This document shows positions 36,838 to 47,395 of a stretch of DNA of 64,000 bases, piece by piece (position 1 is the first letter of the stretch; each line of letters begins with the position of its first letter). The notes under the pieces were generated by a model. The model was not told the origin of the DNA. It did not search any database and worked only from the letters and a program-made list of their open reading frames with translations. Location: NCBI RefSeq assembly GCF_029910095.1, contig NZ_CP094526.1, forward strand, positions 496,001 through 560,000. The letters run 5' to 3'. The position numbers and the translations under genes are program-made. Source of the stretch: Bradyrhizobium sp. ISRA464 (lineage in GTDB: Bacteria > Pseudomonadota > Alphaproteobacteria > Rhizobiales > Xanthobacteraceae).

Positions 36838-38030
36838 TGCGGAGCAACAGCTCGCTTGCCGATGGCGACGCCGGTCAGCGTCTGATTGACGTGCATGGAG
36901 CGATATTGCTCGCCATAGGTTTGAAAGCCAATCACATTGTTGCGGCGATAGAGTTCCGACATCTCCCGCGACAACTGGTGCTGCTCGACGTCGAGCCGTC
37001 GCAGCACGCATTCGAAGCCGATGAAGACCGAGATCTCGCCGAGTTCGTCGGTGATCTCCTTGAGCAGGTCGCTCGTCGCATCAATCGGATCGCGCTCGCG
37101 CGCTACCGTCAGCACCATCCCCTCGTCTATGGCGCAGAAGAACTGCAGCGACCCGTCCGGGTTGGTGCACTGGATCGACCGTGCGTAATACGCGCCGCCG
37201 ACCCGGACCAGCAAGGGATGGGCGGCGAAGGAGAACAGTTCGAGCTTGGAATCGCTGAGGCCGACCGCGCGCGAATATTCCAGCGCGGCCGGCTCGGCGT
37301 TGATCTCCTTCACGATCCGCCGCTCGATGTCGGCGTCGGTCACGACCATCTTGGTCGCGGTCGGCTCGAAGTGATCGCATTTGAACAGGCGGAACGGCAG
37401 CCGGGTCCTGATCAGGATCACGACGGCGGCGTCGGTGTGTGCCTTGCCGTTGTGGAAGACCCAGGATTTCTCGAAGCGCAGGCCGTCGCCGGCCGAGCCG
37501 CCGACGATCGGAATGTCTCCCAGCGAGGCGTAGATCGCCGACATGATGGTCTCTTCGCGCTGGCACATTCCGTCGATGAACAGCAGCCCGAAGGACTCGT
37601 CGGCGGGATCGCATTGCTCGGTGCGTTGCGCGAACTCCTGCTGCAGCTCGGTGCAGATCGAGCGGCCGCGATCGACCCGGAAGGTCGAGAGGTCGAGCAG
37701 CGGGCGGGCCGCGATCACGAAGTCGGCCGCGTTGAAGCCCATCGCGACCACGCTGTCCTCGTCCCAGCCGGCCGGCGAGAGCTCGCCGGCCGTCGTGCAG
37801 CCGAAGATCGGCGTGTCCGGCATCCGGCGCGACAGCTCGGCGATGAAGGTCTCGGGATCGTAGAACGGCGAGACGAACACCGTGACCATGGCGAGCTTGG
37901 CACGCGCCAATTGACGGGCGATCTCGTCCGCGGCTTCCCGCGGCCCGTCGGTCTTTGCCTGCGCCACGACAATACTGTCGGCGGCACCGCTGTGCTTCTC
38001 CGCCAAAGGCTTTCTCCCAGACCAGGTCAC
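36834..38030 (-). CDS. FIST-domain sensor, NosP-like
   Basis: About 398 aa. A FIST-N domain (about residues 20-220; IVVAQAKTDGPREAADEIAR, PIFGCTTAGELS, GLLFIDGMCQREE, GGSAGDGLRFEKSWVFHNGK) is followed by a FIST-C domain (to about 380; FSFAAHPLLVRVGG). FIST proteins bind small ligands; in the NosP branch the domain binds haem and NO and controls a coupled hybrid kinase. The ATGA overlap with the kinase fits that branch, but haem binding is not proven by sequence. The start is uncertain: a GTG at 38030 has AAGAAG upstream; ATG 38063 and 38162 are in frame without good leaders. Confidence 0.85.
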   Translation of the reverse strand: MTWSGRKPLAEKHSGAADSIVVAQAKTDGPREAADEIARQLARAKLAMVTVFVSPFYDPETFIAELSRRMPDTPIFGCTTAGELSPAGWDEDSVVAMGFNAADFVIAARPLLDLSTFRVDRGRSICTELQQEFAQRTEQCDPADESFGLLFIDGMCQREETIMSAIYASLGDIPIVGGSAGDGLRFEKSWVFHNGKAHTDAAVVILIRTRLPFRLFKCDHFEPTATKMVVTDADIERRIVKEINAEPAALEYSRAVGLSDSKLELFSFAAHPLLVRVGGAYYARSIQCTNPDGSLQFFCAIDEGMVLTVARERDPIDATSDLLKEITDELGEISVFIGFECVLRRLDVEQHQLSREMSELYRRNNVIGFQTYGEQYRSMHVNQTLTGVAIGKRAVAPQ

Positions 38031-38392
38031 TTTATTCTTCTTGGCGCGGATGGTTCCGCGCATACCGCGACGGCGGCTCAGGCCGGACGCGATCGAGGTA
38101 CCGTTGGGTACCGTATCGTAGTGGGAGACATCATTGGCCGGCCAAGCTGCCGGCACGCCCATTTGACGCAAGCGCCGATAATAGCGCCATCCGCCGCAAT
38201 GACATGGGACGCCTCCCGATATGTTTTTCCCGGCTGCGGGCAGCGGCCGGGCCTGCTTATAACCAGTCTAAATTAAAGAGGCCTGCTTTCCCGTCAATCG
38301 CGAATGCGAGGGACCAAGGTCGTAGGAGGCGCGTCCGGGCCGGTCTGGAATGCCAGCGGTCGGTGCACCGGCCTGCCGGTATCGCAGGGGGA

Positions 38393-38747
38393 TCAGGCCG
38401 GGCGCTCGGCTGCCTCGAGCTCCGCGACTTCGTCGTCGCTGAACACCCGGCTGCGGGTCAGGAAACGGACGCCTTCCGGCGCCTCCAGCGAGAGGCCGGC
38501 GCCGCGTCCGGGCACCACGTCGATGATGAGCTGGGTATGGCGCCAGTATTCGAACTGGGCGGCGCCGATATAGACGTCGCAGCCTGCGATCCAGTCGAGA
38601 TGCACGTCCTGGCCGCCGACCCGGAATTCGTTGGCCGGGTAGCACATCGGCGCGCTGCCGTCGCAGCAGCCGCCGGATTGGTGGAACGTCAGCGGCCCGT
38701 GCAGCGCCTTCAGCCTTCGGAGTGACTTCGACCCGGGCAACCATCAT
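38393..38747 (-). pseudogene. DUF779 gene, frameshifted near its start
   Basis: The body (LKALHGPLTFHQSGGCCDGS, then APMCYPANEFRVG and IDVVPGRGAGLSLE) is a good DUF779 protein. The natural start, ATG at 38747 or 38744 with MVARVEVTPKA, lies in a different frame: a short deletion near 38710 joins the two out of frame, and the body frame has no ATG or GTG start. DUF779 genes normally pair with an ExaC/AldB-type aldehyde dehydrogenase, and that partner is the relic just upstream at 38883-39242. Confidence 0.75.
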
Positions 38748-38882
38748 CCTGCTTCCGCTCGCATGGTTCGGAGTGATGCAGCGACCGCTCCAGGCCGCTG
38801 AATTCGCGTCCCGCGATGCCCGCCAAAGGGAGCGGGCGCGCCTTGGGAGGAGGAAGGGCGCGCCCGCGTGGTCGCCGCCGCC

Positions 38883-39242
38883 TCAGAAGAATCCGAGTGC
38901 GTTCGGCGAATAGCTGACCAGGATGTTCTTATTCTGCTGATAGTGCGACAGCATCTTCAGGTGGTTCTCGCGGCCGATGCCGGACTGCTTGTAACCGCCG
39001 AACGCCGCTCGGTGACCGAAGTCTTGCCCCAGGCTTCCCTTGCTTTGTGCGCGGCGTCGAGCGCGAGTTCGATGTCCTCGGCCGTCGATCGCGCCACCTG
39101 GCACAGCCGCCTACCCGTCACCGGGCTCGGATTGTCGAAATACTGGCCCTTGACCAGAGCAATCCACTTTCCGCCGATGAAGTTCTCGAACTTGTCGCGG
39201 ATCAGCTTGGTTCGTCACCTTCGCAAGTGCTTCCTGATACAT
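38883..39242 (-). pseudogene. Aldehyde dehydrogenase gene, internally deleted
   Basis: A perfect GGAGGAAGCG leader and ATG at 39242 begin MYQEALAKVT. A frameshift follows, then the next frame reads [19 protein letters not shown] and [18 protein letters not shown], the N-terminus of an AldB/ExaC aldehyde dehydrogenase. After TERR the sequence jumps to [15 protein letters not shown] and YSPNALGFF, the true C-terminus. About 400 residues, with the catalytic Cys and Glu, are missing. The product would have oxidised the aldehyde made by the PQQ dehydrogenase. Confidence 0.88.
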
Positions 39243-39606
39243 CGCTTCCTCCGTTATCGCCGGCGCTTGACGGTGCGTGTTCAAGCCTTGGTCCATGCGG
39301 TGCCGGACATTGCGATATATACATGTGAATACAACGGTGGCCAAGGTAGTAGTCGCCCGACGTGCGCCTGACGGCGCGGCGGGAGTAGTCCTGCGAGGCG
39401 GCAAGGGCGGCGGAGAGCTGCTGCGACGGGTCGAAGCTGGGGCGGCGCGTGGCGGACCCCCGCCTCCGCCCGTCGATTCCCGTATTCCGGCGCGCATCGG
39501 CGTTTACACAGCTTTATCCATTTCTGCCCTAGGTTTGCGCGCCGGGTTCGGGGCGGGGCGCCTCCGGACACCGCATGGTTTTCAGAATGAAGACGAGGGG
39601 GTGGGG

Positions 39607-41640
39607 ATGCCGGGGTTCAAGCGATCGCGTTCGATCAAATTCCCAACCCTCAGGTTCCGCGCCAAGATCATGCTCGGCTTTGCCGTGACGCTGGCGATCT
39701 CGGCGGCCAGCATGGGTTTTGCCTATATGGGCTTCGAGCGGGTCTCGGCCGGCGTCGCCTCCTACCGCCAGAGCGTCGCGGAAGCCGATCTTGCTCGCAA
39801 CATCGACCGCGAGCTGATTTCCTATCGTTCGCTGGCGCGGTATTTCGTGGTCACCGGCAAGGAGGACGACGCCAAGGCGGCGCTCGCCGCGGAAGCCAGC
39901 CTGAAGGACGCCATCCTGGCCGCGATGAAGGGCACCACCAACCCGGCCCGGCTCGATCAGGTCACCAAGCTGGAGCGCGAGTTTCGCACCTTCTCCAAGA
40001 TCTTCGCCGACATCGTCAAACTGAAGGACGAGAGCGCACGGATCGCGCAGAACAATCTCAACCGCAGCGCAAACTCGATGCGCTATAAGCTCGACGATCT
40101 CCCGAGCAATGCCGACGATTCGGAGCTCCAGTCGATTCAGTTCGGCTCCAAGAAGGTCGCCGACCAGTTCCAGGCGGCGACCGCGCTCGCCAACATGTTC
40201 CTTGTCAATGCCGACAAGACGGTCGCGACCAGCGCGATGGCGCGGCTGAAGTTCGTCGAGAACTCGCTGCACGCGCTCTCCTCGAAGACCGAGCGGATCA
40301 ATCAGGGGCTGAAGGAGGTCGCCGGGCTGCTCGACGAATACCGGCAATCGCTGGCGAAGCTGATCGAGAACTCGAAATCAATCGATGAGCTGACGGTCGA
40401 GATGACGGAATCCGCAACCGCCATCAGCCAGGGCTCGGCCGCGATGAAGTCCAACCTGCTCGCCGATCAGAAGCGGCTCGAGAACGAATCCCATGCCACG
40501 ATCGGCGAGACCGAGCGGCTGATCCTGATGCTTGCCGCTGGCGGCTTCGTGCTGGGCCTCGCCTGGGCGTTCCTGCTCGGCAAGGGCATCTCGCGGCCGA
40601 TTGCCGCGATGTGCGCCGCGATGCGCGAGCTCGCCGCCGGCAATTTCGACGTCGTGCTGCCCGGCCTCGGCCGCCGCGACGAGCTGGGCGAGATGGCTGG
40701 TGCGGTGGAGGAGTTCAAGGTCCAGGCGATCGCCAAGGCCGAGCGCGACGCCGCGACCCAGGAAGCGCAAAACAAGGCAAGCGCCGCCGCGCGGCGTGCC
40801 GAGCTGATCCGTTTCGCCGACGAATTCGAATCCGCCGTCGGCTCGATCGTCTCCAACGTGTCGGCATCCGCCGTGCAGCTCGAATCGGCGGCCGGCACCC
40901 TGACGCGGACCGCGGAGACCACGCAGAATCTGTCCAGCCAGGTCGCCGGCGCTTCCGAGGAGGCGTCCAGCAACATGCAGTCGGTTGCCTCCGCCACCGA
41001 GGAGCTGTCCGCTTCGGTCGACGAGATCGGCCGCCGCGCCAAGGAGTCGAGCCAGATCGCCGATTCCGCCGTGCGCCAGGCCGAGCAAACCGATGCGCGG
41101 ATCGGCAAATTGTCGCGTGCCGCGCAGGAGATCGGCGACGTGGTCAAGCTGATCACGGCGATTGCCGAGCAGACCAATCTGCTGGCGTTGAACGCCACTA
41201 TCGAGGCGGCGCGCGCCGGCGATGCCGGCCGCGGCTTCGCGGTGGTCGCGGCCGAGGTGAAGTCGCTGGCGAGCCAGACCGGCAGGGCCACCGAGGAAAT
41301 CTCCAACCACATCTCGGGCATGCAGGCCGCGACGCAGGAATCGGTCGCCGCGATCAAGGAGATCGGCGGCACCATCTCCCAGATCTCCGGCATCGCGACC
41401 AACATCGCGAGCTCGGTCGAGCAGCAGAGCGCGGCGACGCAGGAGATCGCCCGCAGCGTGCAGAACGTCGCGCAGGGCACGCAGGAGGCCGCCGCCAGCG
41501 TCACCCAGGTCAATCGCGGCGCAACCGAGACCGGCGCAGCCTCCGAAGAGGTCCTGAATTCGGCCCGCTCGCTGTCGGTCGAGAGCGCGCGGCTGCGCGA
41601 GGAGCTCGACCGCTTCATGGCGAACATCCGCGCGGCGTAG
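39607..41640 (+). CDS. Methyl-accepting chemotaxis protein
   Basis: 677 aa. TM1 (residues about 20-42), a periplasmic helical-bundle sensor (about 45-300, HBM-like length), TM2 ([19 protein letters not shown], about 305-325), a HAMP domain and a long signalling domain with the hairpin tip [21 protein letters not shown] are all present. It senses an unknown ligand and signals to CheA/CheW; no che genes are in the window. The start at 39607 has a GAGGGGGTGGGG leader. A 110-residue upstream extension of the frame runs into Pro/Gly-rich spacer and is not part of the gene. Confidence 0.95.
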   Translation: MPGFKRSRSIKFPTLRFRAKIMLGFAVTLAISAASMGFAYMGFERVSAGVASYRQSVAEADLARNIDRELISYRSLARYFVVTGKEDDAKAALAAEASLKDAILAAMKGTTNPARLDQVTKLEREFRTFSKIFADIVKLKDESARIAQNNLNRSANSMRYKLDDLPSNADDSELQSIQFGSKKVADQFQAATALANMFLVNADKTVATSAMARLKFVENSLHALSSKTERINQGLKEVAGLLDEYRQSLAKLIENSKSIDELTVEMTESATAISQGSAAMKSNLLADQKRLENESHATIGETERLILMLAAGGFVLGLAWAFLLGKGISRPIAAMCAAMRELAAGNFDVVLPGLGRRDELGEMAGAVEEFKVQAIAKAERDAATQEAQNKASAAARRAELIRFADEFESAVGSIVSNVSASAVQLESAAGTLTRTAETTQNLSSQVAGASEEASSNMQSVASATEELSASVDEIGRRAKESSQIADSAVRQAEQTDARIGKLSRAAQEIGDVVKLITAIAEQTNLLALNATIEAARAGDAGRGFAVVAAEVKSLASQTGRATEEISNHISGMQAATQESVAAIKEIGGTISQISGIATNIASSVEQQSAATQEIARSVQNVAQGTQEAAASVTQVNRGATETGAASEEVLNSARSLSVESARLREELDRFMANIRAA

Positions 41641-41789
41641 GCGGGTACGCCCGAGCGGATAGACAATCGTCGTCCCGGCGACCCAGGGGCCCCATAACCA
41701 CCGCTCGTTATTGCTGTAGACGCAACTAGCCGCGCGCCTGTTGCCATGGCTGCGGCGTATCGGTCCTGGCCTTCGCCAGGACGACGACA

Positions 41790-42158
41790 TTAATCGCGGC
41801 CGAACTGGTGCTTCAACTCGACCTTGGCACGTTCGAGCCGCGAGCGTTGCGCCTGCGGCAGCGTCTTGCCGGCGCGGTTGATATAGAAGGTTAGCATCGA
41901 CAATGCGGACCGGTAGGCGCCGCTCTTGCGGCGCTTGCTCTGTTCGGCGGACCGCTTCAGCGATGCCGCGATCTTCTTCGCGCTGGTCAGCTTGAACACG
42001 CCGCGCTTGAGGTCGAGCGCATCGCTCTCTTGCGTCACTCGCTGCGACCAGCGGTTGGGCGCCGTCTTTCGCGTTGCGATCTTGCGCCGTGCCGCGCCGG
42101 TCTTCCGTGTGGTGGACTTTCGTGCGGTTTTCCGCGTGGCTTGCTTGCGTGCCGCCAT
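41790..42158 (-). CDS. DUF3175 protein with lysine/arginine-rich N-terminus
   Basis: 122 aa. The first 35 residues are a basic Lys/Arg/Thr/Ala tract resembling histone-H1-like tails; the rest (NRWSQRVTQESDALDLKRGV, then SAYRSALSMLTFYINRAGK) fits the DUF3175 pattern. The basic tail suggests nucleic-acid binding (inference). CAAGGAGCCAGCC precedes the ATG. It stands alone between the chemoreceptor and the MFS gene. Confidence 0.88.
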   Translation of the reverse strand: MAARKQATRKTARKSTTRKTGAARRKIATRKTAPNRWSQRVTQESDALDLKRGVFKLTSAKKIAASLKRSAEQSKRRKSGAYRSALSMLTFYINRAGKTLPQAQRSRLERAKVELKHQFGRD

Positions 42159-42342
42159 GGCTGGCTCCTTGACATCTCAGCGGGCAACTGTGGCCGCCAT
42201 GTTCCGTTCCTGTCCATCGATATGGGAACCTCTGCACGACGCGGGCGTTATCGCCGCGTGGCGGGCATCCAGTTTGCCGCAATTCCGGCGGTGAGAGCCT
42301 TGGAGCGTTTCGTTCCGGGGTTTTTCCCATTACTCAGGCGCG

Positions 42343-43833
42343 ATGACTCTGCAGCGGACACAGCTCAGCACTGCGACAACGGGCGAGGCGGCGGCGCCGG
42401 CCGCGGAGAGCGATGATCGCATCATCGAGACCTCGATTCCGCTTCGGCTCGACAATCTGTACTGGAGCGGATTCCATACCCGCGTGGTGCTGGCGCTCGG
42501 CATCACCTGGATCCTCGACGGGCTCGAAGTGACGCTCGCGGGCGCATTGTCGGGCGCGCTGAAGGACAGCCCGGCGATGCGGTTCTCCAACGCCGATGTC
42601 GGCTTTGCCAGCAGCGCCTATCTCGCCGGCGCGGTGCTCGGCGCGCTGGGCTTCGGCTGGCTGACCGACCGCATCGGGCGCAAGAAGCTGTTCTTCATCA
42701 CGCTGGCGCTGTATCTCTCGGCAACCGCGGCCACCGCGCTGTCGTGGAATGTTGCGAGCTACGCGCTGTTCCGTTTTCTCACCGGCGCCGGCATCGGCGG
42801 CGAATACACCGCGATCAATTCGACCATCCAGGAGCTGGTGCCGGCGCGCTATCGCGGCTGGACCGATCTCGTCATCAACGGCAGCTTCTGGATCGGCGCC
42901 GCGATTGGCGCCTCCAGCGCGATCTTCCTGCTCGACCCTGCGGTGCTGGCGCCGGACCACGGCTGGCGGATCGCCTATTTCACCGGCGCCGTGCTCGGCC
43001 TCGTCGTGCTGTTCATGCGGATGTGGATCCCCGAGAGCCCGCGCTGGCTGATGATCCACGGCCGCCCCGACGAGGCGCACCGGATCGTCGACGGCATCGA
43101 GACCTCCGTCCTCGGCAATACCCAGCCGAGCGGGGATTTCGACAAGATCAGGATCCGGATGCGCGATCATACGCCGCTGCGCGAGGTCGCAACCACACTG
43201 TTCTCCACCTACCGGCAACGCTCGCTGGTCGGGCTCGTGCTGATGGCGGCGCAGGCATTCTTCTACAATGCGATCTTCTTCACCTTCGCCCTTATTCTGA
43301 CCGACTTCTTTGGCATTCCCGCGAGCGATGTTGGCTGGTACATCCTCCCCTTTGCTGCCGGCAATTTCCTCGGGCCGCTGCTGCTCGGCCGCCTGTTCGA
43401 CACGCTTGGCCGCCCCACCATGATCACGCTGACCTATGGCGTGTCGGGCGTGCTGCTGGCGCTGTCCGGCTATCTGTTCTCGATCGGCGCGCTCAGCGCG
43501 CAGAGCCAGACCATCGCCTGGATGGTGATCTTCTTCTTTGCCTCGCCGGCCGCGAGCGCCGCCTATCTGACTGTCAGCGAGAACTTTCCGCTCGAGGTCC
43601 GCGCGCTCGCGATCGCTGCGTTCTATGCGATTGGCACCGGCATCGGCGGCGTGGTGGGGCCCGCATTGTTCGGCGTGCTGATCGACACCGGATCGCGCAG
43701 CAGCGTTTTCGCCGGTTACCTTCTGGGGGCGGCGCTCATGGTCGGAGCCGCAGTCGTGGCGTGGCGTTACGCCGTCGCGGCCGAGCGAAAATCGCTCGAA
43801 TCTGTCGCGCGACCGCTGGCAGTTGTGGAGTAG
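42343..43833 (+). CDS. MFS transporter, metabolite:H+ symporter type
   Basis: 496 aa with twelve predicted membrane segments. Motif A (GWLTDRIGRKK), the RFLTGAGIGGEYTAINSTIQ region and PESPRWLM are typical of the sugar/organic-acid symporter branch. The N-terminal 40 residues are polar and cytoplasmic. The gene ends 6 nt before otsB, so they are probably co-transcribed, which hints at sugar or osmolyte transport (inference). Confidence 0.92.
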   Translation: MTLQRTQLSTATTGEAAAPAAESDDRIIETSIPLRLDNLYWSGFHTRVVLALGITWILDGLEVTLAGALSGALKDSPAMRFSNADVGFASSAYLAGAVLGALGFGWLTDRIGRKKLFFITLALYLSATAATALSWNVASYALFRFLTGAGIGGEYTAINSTIQELVPARYRGWTDLVINGSFWIGAAIGASSAIFLLDPAVLAPDHGWRIAYFTGAVLGLVVLFMRMWIPESPRWLMIHGRPDEAHRIVDGIETSVLGNTQPSGDFDKIRIRMRDHTPLREVATTLFSTYRQRSLVGLVLMAAQAFFYNAIFFTFALILTDFFGIPASDVGWYILPFAAGNFLGPLLLGRLFDTLGRPTMITLTYGVSGVLLALSGYLFSIGALSAQSQTIAWMVIFFFASPAASAAYLTVSENFPLEVRALAIAAFYAIGTGIGGVVGPALFGVLIDTGSRSSVFAGYLLGAALMVGAAVVAWRYAVAAERKSLESVARPLAVVE

Positions 43834-43839
43834 AATGAC

Positions 43840-44658
43840 ATGAAGCATGACCTGGCCGAAATGCCCGTGGATGACGACATCGCCCCTGACGACAATCTGG
43901 CGCCGGACAGCGTGCCGGTGCCGGCATCGCTGGTTCCGCGTCTGAAGGAGACCGCGGTGCTGCTCGATATCGACGGCACCTTGCTCGATTTCGCGTCGAC
44001 GCCGCGCGAGGTCTGGGTGCCGCCGGATCTGGCGGAGACCTTGAGGCTTCTGCACGAGCGCACTGACGGCGCGCTGGCGCTGGTCAGCGGCCGCTCGCTC
44101 AACGACATTGACCTGATCTTCGCGCCGGATCTGTTTCCCGCCATCGGCGGCCACGGCGCCGAGATGCGGCTGCAGCCGGACAGCGACGAAGCAGTCGCCG
44201 CGCACGCCCCGGCGCTGGACAAGGAGTTGAAGCGCCGTCTCGCCGCGATCGCCAAGCTCAGCCCCGGGATCCTGCTCGAGGACAAGGGCTACTCGCTGGC
44301 GCTGCACTACCGGCTCGCGCCGCACGCGGAGAAGGCGATCTATGAAGCGGTGTCGCTGATCCGCGCCGATCTGCCGAGCGCGCCGATCGAGGTGATGCCG
44401 GGCAAGAGCGTGTGCGAGATCAAGCAGGCCGGCTTCACCAAGGCGAGCGGCGTGCGCGAACTGATGACGCACGAGCCGTTCAAGGGACGGCGTCCGTTCT
44501 TCATCGGCGACGACGTCACCGACGAGAGCGTGTTCGAGATCATGCCCGACTTCAACGGTCTCGCATTTTCCGTGGGCCGTCGCGCGACCGGGGTCGCCGG
44601 CCATTTCGACACACCGAGCGACGTGCGCGAATTCCTCGCGCGTCTGCTGGAGCGATGA
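43840..44658 (+). CDS. otsB: Trehalose-6-phosphate phosphatase
   Basis: 272 aa, HAD superfamily. Motif I LLDIDGTLLDF (Asp nucleophile near residue 43), motif II VSGRS, the IGGHGAEMR substrate loop and motif IV FFIGDDVTDE are all present. It removes phosphate from trehalose-6-phosphate to release trehalose, an osmoprotectant. The first 35 residues are acidic and variable. It lies between the MFS gene and otsA on the same strand. Confidence 0.96.
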   Translation: MKHDLAEMPVDDDIAPDDNLAPDSVPVPASLVPRLKETAVLLDIDGTLLDFASTPREVWVPPDLAETLRLLHERTDGALALVSGRSLNDIDLIFAPDLFPAIGGHGAEMRLQPDSDEAVAAHAPALDKELKRRLAAIAKLSPGILLEDKGYSLALHYRLAPHAEKAIYEAVSLIRADLPSAPIEVMPGKSVCEIKQAGFTKASGVRELMTHEPFKGRRPFFIGDDVTDESVFEIMPDFNGLAFSVGRRATGVAGHFDTPSDVREFLARLLER

Positions 44659-44889
44659 CGAAAGGCATGTGAGCCCGTCCTAAGCGGCTCACCGTATCTC
44701 GCCACCTCCGAATCGAATGCGGTGCTTTTGCGTCGCAGGCGCCACCTCGCGCGCAATTTTCTTTTCGCGAGTTCCCGCGAGTTCCTGCCGTCTTCGCCAG
44801 AATTTGGTTTCATTTGGGAGATTCCTTGATGAGGAACCATCTTGATGAATGGTTGTTAATACGCGAGTTGAGCAACAGGAGGGAACCGG

Positions 44890-46341
44890 GTGAACCTCGT
44901 CGTCGTTTCGAACCGCGTGGCGCGCGGAAAACCCAATGAACCCATGACGGGGGGGCTGGCTGCGGCACTATTGCCGGTGGTGGAAAAGACAGGGGCGATA
45001 TGGGTTGGTTCCAGCGGCCGCGTCCGCGACGGGAGCTTGAAGGAGCCATTTGCGGAGGTCGAAGCGCTCGGCGCCGGCGCGCTGGCGATGCTCGACCTGC
45101 CGGCCGCGCATTACGGCGGCTACTACGAAGGATTCGCCAATTCGGCGCTGTGGCCGGCCCTGCATTCACGTGCCGATCTGATCCGCGCGTCGCGAGACGA
45201 TTATGCGAGCTATCGCGAGGTGAACGCCTTCATGGCGCGCGCGCTGCTGCGATTCCGCAAACCCGATTCCGTGTTCTGGATCCAGGATTATCATTTCCTC
45301 GCGCTCGGCGCCGAGCTGCGCGATCTCGGCGTGACACAGCCGATCGGCTTCTTCCTGCACACGCCGTGGCCCACGCGCGCGGTGATCTCCGGCGTGCCGA
45401 ACCATCGCGAGCTGATCGAGGCGATGCTCGCCTATGACCTGATCGGCTTCCAGACCGAGGAAGATTGCGAGAACTTCCTCGCCTATGTGCGGGACGACCT
45501 CGACCTCGCGGTCCGCGACGGCGTCGTCACCTCGTCGTTCGGTCGCGCGCGCGTCGCGGTGTTCCCGATCGGCATCGATCCCGAGAGGTTCGCGCAGCAG
45601 GCCGCCAAGGCGATGACGCATCCCGACGTGACGCGACTGCGGCGCAGTCTCAACGGCGAGAAGCTCGCGATCGGCGTCGACAGGCTTGACTACTCCAAGG
45701 GGCTCGGCAATCGCATCAAGGCGTTCGACAAAATGTGGATGCTCTATCCGCACCTCAAGCGACGGGTGTCGTTGCTGCAGATCGCAACGCCCTCGCGCGG
45801 CGTGATCGAGGCCTACGGCAATTTGCAGAGCGAGATCGCCAGGCTGGTCACCGACGTCAACGGCGCGCATGGCGAGGTGGACTGGACGCCGATCCGCTAT
45901 CTCAACAAGGGTTTTGGCCAGAGCGTGCTCGCGGGGCTCTATCGCACCGCGCAGGTCGGCGTGGTGACGCCGCTGCAGGACGGCATGAACCTTGTCGCCA
46001 AGGAATATGTCGCGGCTCAAAGCCCGGCCGATCCCGGCGTGCTGGTGCTGTCGAAATTCGCCGGCGCCGCCAACGAGCTCGACGCCGCGCTCCTGGTCAA
46101 CCCGCATGACATCGACGGCATGGCGCGCACGATTGCTTCCGCGCTGGTGATGCCGCTGACCGAACGGCGGACGCGCTGGGAAGCGATGATGACGAAGCTC
46201 AACACCCACACCATCCAGCAGTGGTTCGCCGACTTCATCGACGCGCTGCAGAGCACGCATGATTCGGGCGACACCGCGCTGCCCGAGCCGCCGACCGTTT
46301 GGCCGCGCCGCGCATCGGATGTCGCGGCGCGGTATCACTGA
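44890..46341 (+). CDS. otsA: Trehalose-6-phosphate synthase, GT20
   Basis: 483 aa from a GTG at 44890 with GGAGGGAACCGG upstream. It makes trehalose-6-phosphate from UDP-glucose and glucose-6-phosphate. Markers: VVVSNRVA with a GGLAAAL loop, [11 protein letters not shown], the FLHTPWP motif, [11 protein letters not shown] and [16 protein letters not shown]. The C-terminal 30 residues are Pro-rich and variable. About 230 nt without clear features separate it from otsB, so it may have its own promoter. Confidence 0.97.
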   Translation: MNLVVVSNRVARGKPNEPMTGGLAAALLPVVEKTGAIWVGSSGRVRDGSLKEPFAEVEALGAGALAMLDLPAAHYGGYYEGFANSALWPALHSRADLIRASRDDYASYREVNAFMARALLRFRKPDSVFWIQDYHFLALGAELRDLGVTQPIGFFLHTPWPTRAVISGVPNHRELIEAMLAYDLIGFQTEEDCENFLAYVRDDLDLAVRDGVVTSSFGRARVAVFPIGIDPERFAQQAAKAMTHPDVTRLRRSLNGEKLAIGVDRLDYSKGLGNRIKAFDKMWMLYPHLKRRVSLLQIATPSRGVIEAYGNLQSEIARLVTDVNGAHGEVDWTPIRYLNKGFGQSVLAGLYRTAQVGVVTPLQDGMNLVAKEYVAAQSPADPGVLVLSKFAGAANELDAALLVNPHDIDGMARTIASALVMPLTERRTRWEAMMTKLNTHTIQQWFADFIDALQSTHDSGDTALPEPPTVWPRRASDVAARYH

Positions 46342-46525
46342 GCGACCTGCTATCCTTGCTGGACGGCAGGCCGCAATCACACTTGTTAGCGCTGAATGGA
46401 CAGTCCGCGTCCCCCACGTAGCAGCTTCGCTGCTGTCGCTGAGTAGCGCGGAACGCGCGTCGCGACGCATGCTGAGATGACGCATGCTGAGATAAGGCTG
46501 GACGGCAATCACGAAGGCGCTGCGC

Positions 46526-46648
46526 TCCCTCTCCCGCTTGCGGGGGAGGGCGGGGGTGGGGGCTCTCTCCGCGAGTCGCATTGGGGGGAGAACCCCCACC
46601 CGTATCGCATCTTCGATGCGATACGACCTCCCCGCAAGTGGGAGAGGT
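46526..46648. repeat. Intergenic inverted repeat with nested hairpin
   Basis: CCTCTCCCGCTTGCGGGGGA near 46527 and CCTCCCCGCAAGTGGGAGAGG near 46627 are inverted arms; inside lie GGGTGGGGG/CCCCCACCC and a hairpin TATCGCATC-TTC-GATGCGATA. It is a close relative of the repeat at 3106-3228. Confidence 0.8.
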
Positions 46649-46801
46649 GCAGCCAGCAAGACCGATTTAGCCGTACTTCATCCCGCCGGAAGAAGCATGC
46701 ACGCCGCCCGCGGCCGTCTGCTTCGGGACGGCTGCGTTGCGGCCTCTCCGCGATGATGGCGGGCTCGTACCCGATTCACATATCAAACAGCCTGGCCGCG
46801 C

Positions 46802-46903
46802 TGTCATCACCCGCGCATGCGGGTGATCCAGTATTCCAGAGACGCCGGGGCTTGAACCGAGAGGCCGCGGCGTACTGGATGCCACGCATGCGCGGGGGCA
46901 TGA
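46802..46903. repeat. Palindromic repeat with CGCGCATGCG arms
   Basis: GTCATCACCCGCGCATGCGG near 46803 and its imperfect complement ending CGCATGCGCGGGGGCATGAC near 46884 enclose CCAGTATTCC/GTACTGG. It is a further class of short intergenic repeat in the otsA-IS spacer. Confidence 0.7.
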
Positions 46904-46960
46904 CAACCGCGAGGATGTGACTCGCATTCTCGCGACACGATTTGCCCGAGTTCTGCCGTT

Positions 46961-47370
46961 CGTTTCGCCCTCTCAATCCGCAGAGGGCGCAGGGAAAGCC
47001 GGGTGCCGATCGCACCCATGGGCCCGGTGCAACAAAAAAAGCACCGGGGGTAGGACCACAGGTGAAACCGGAAAACACGCCGGCTTTCCCTGCACGATGG
47101 TTTACGGCTTACTTCGTGCTCTCCCCGGCGAGACTTGGCTTTTTTGTCACCGTCTTCGCAAAGACGCGTTCGCGTGCTTAGCGAGGAGACACCTGCCACT
47201 GGGGCGTCGAGACCACACGACTTCACCGTCCGCCTCATGCGCACTCGTCAGTTGCGCAACTAGCGTCCACCGCATCTCACGCCGCGTTCGTGACGATCGC
47301 GATCCGCCCCTCGTGTCGGGTGAGACGGCGCGGATGATAGACTGAGTTGCGTTTCTGTAAAACAGAAATA
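46961..47370 (-). repeat. Structured dispersed element, copy 2
   Basis: The reverse complement aligns with 4350-4772 over its whole length. The 14-bp stem is 46989-47002 with 47080-47093, and the inner hairpin 47023-47030 with 47041-47048; both keep pairing although bases differ from copy 1. The hairpin TTTCTG/CAGAAA lies at 47352-47368. The IS1182-type element follows within about 30 nt. Confidence 0.85.
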
Positions 47371-47395
47371 TTTTTGCGTGAGGGTCTTGCGCCGT

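Noticed and set aside
39277..39606. 110-residue N-terminal extension of the chemoreceptor
   Set aside because: It is Pro/Gly-rich and overlaps spacer next to the aldehyde dehydrogenase relic; a strong leader lies before the ATG at 39607.
42334..44604. 756-codon minus-strand frame opposite the MFS and otsB genes
   Set aside because: It spans two well-recognised genes on the other strand and has no domain or leader.
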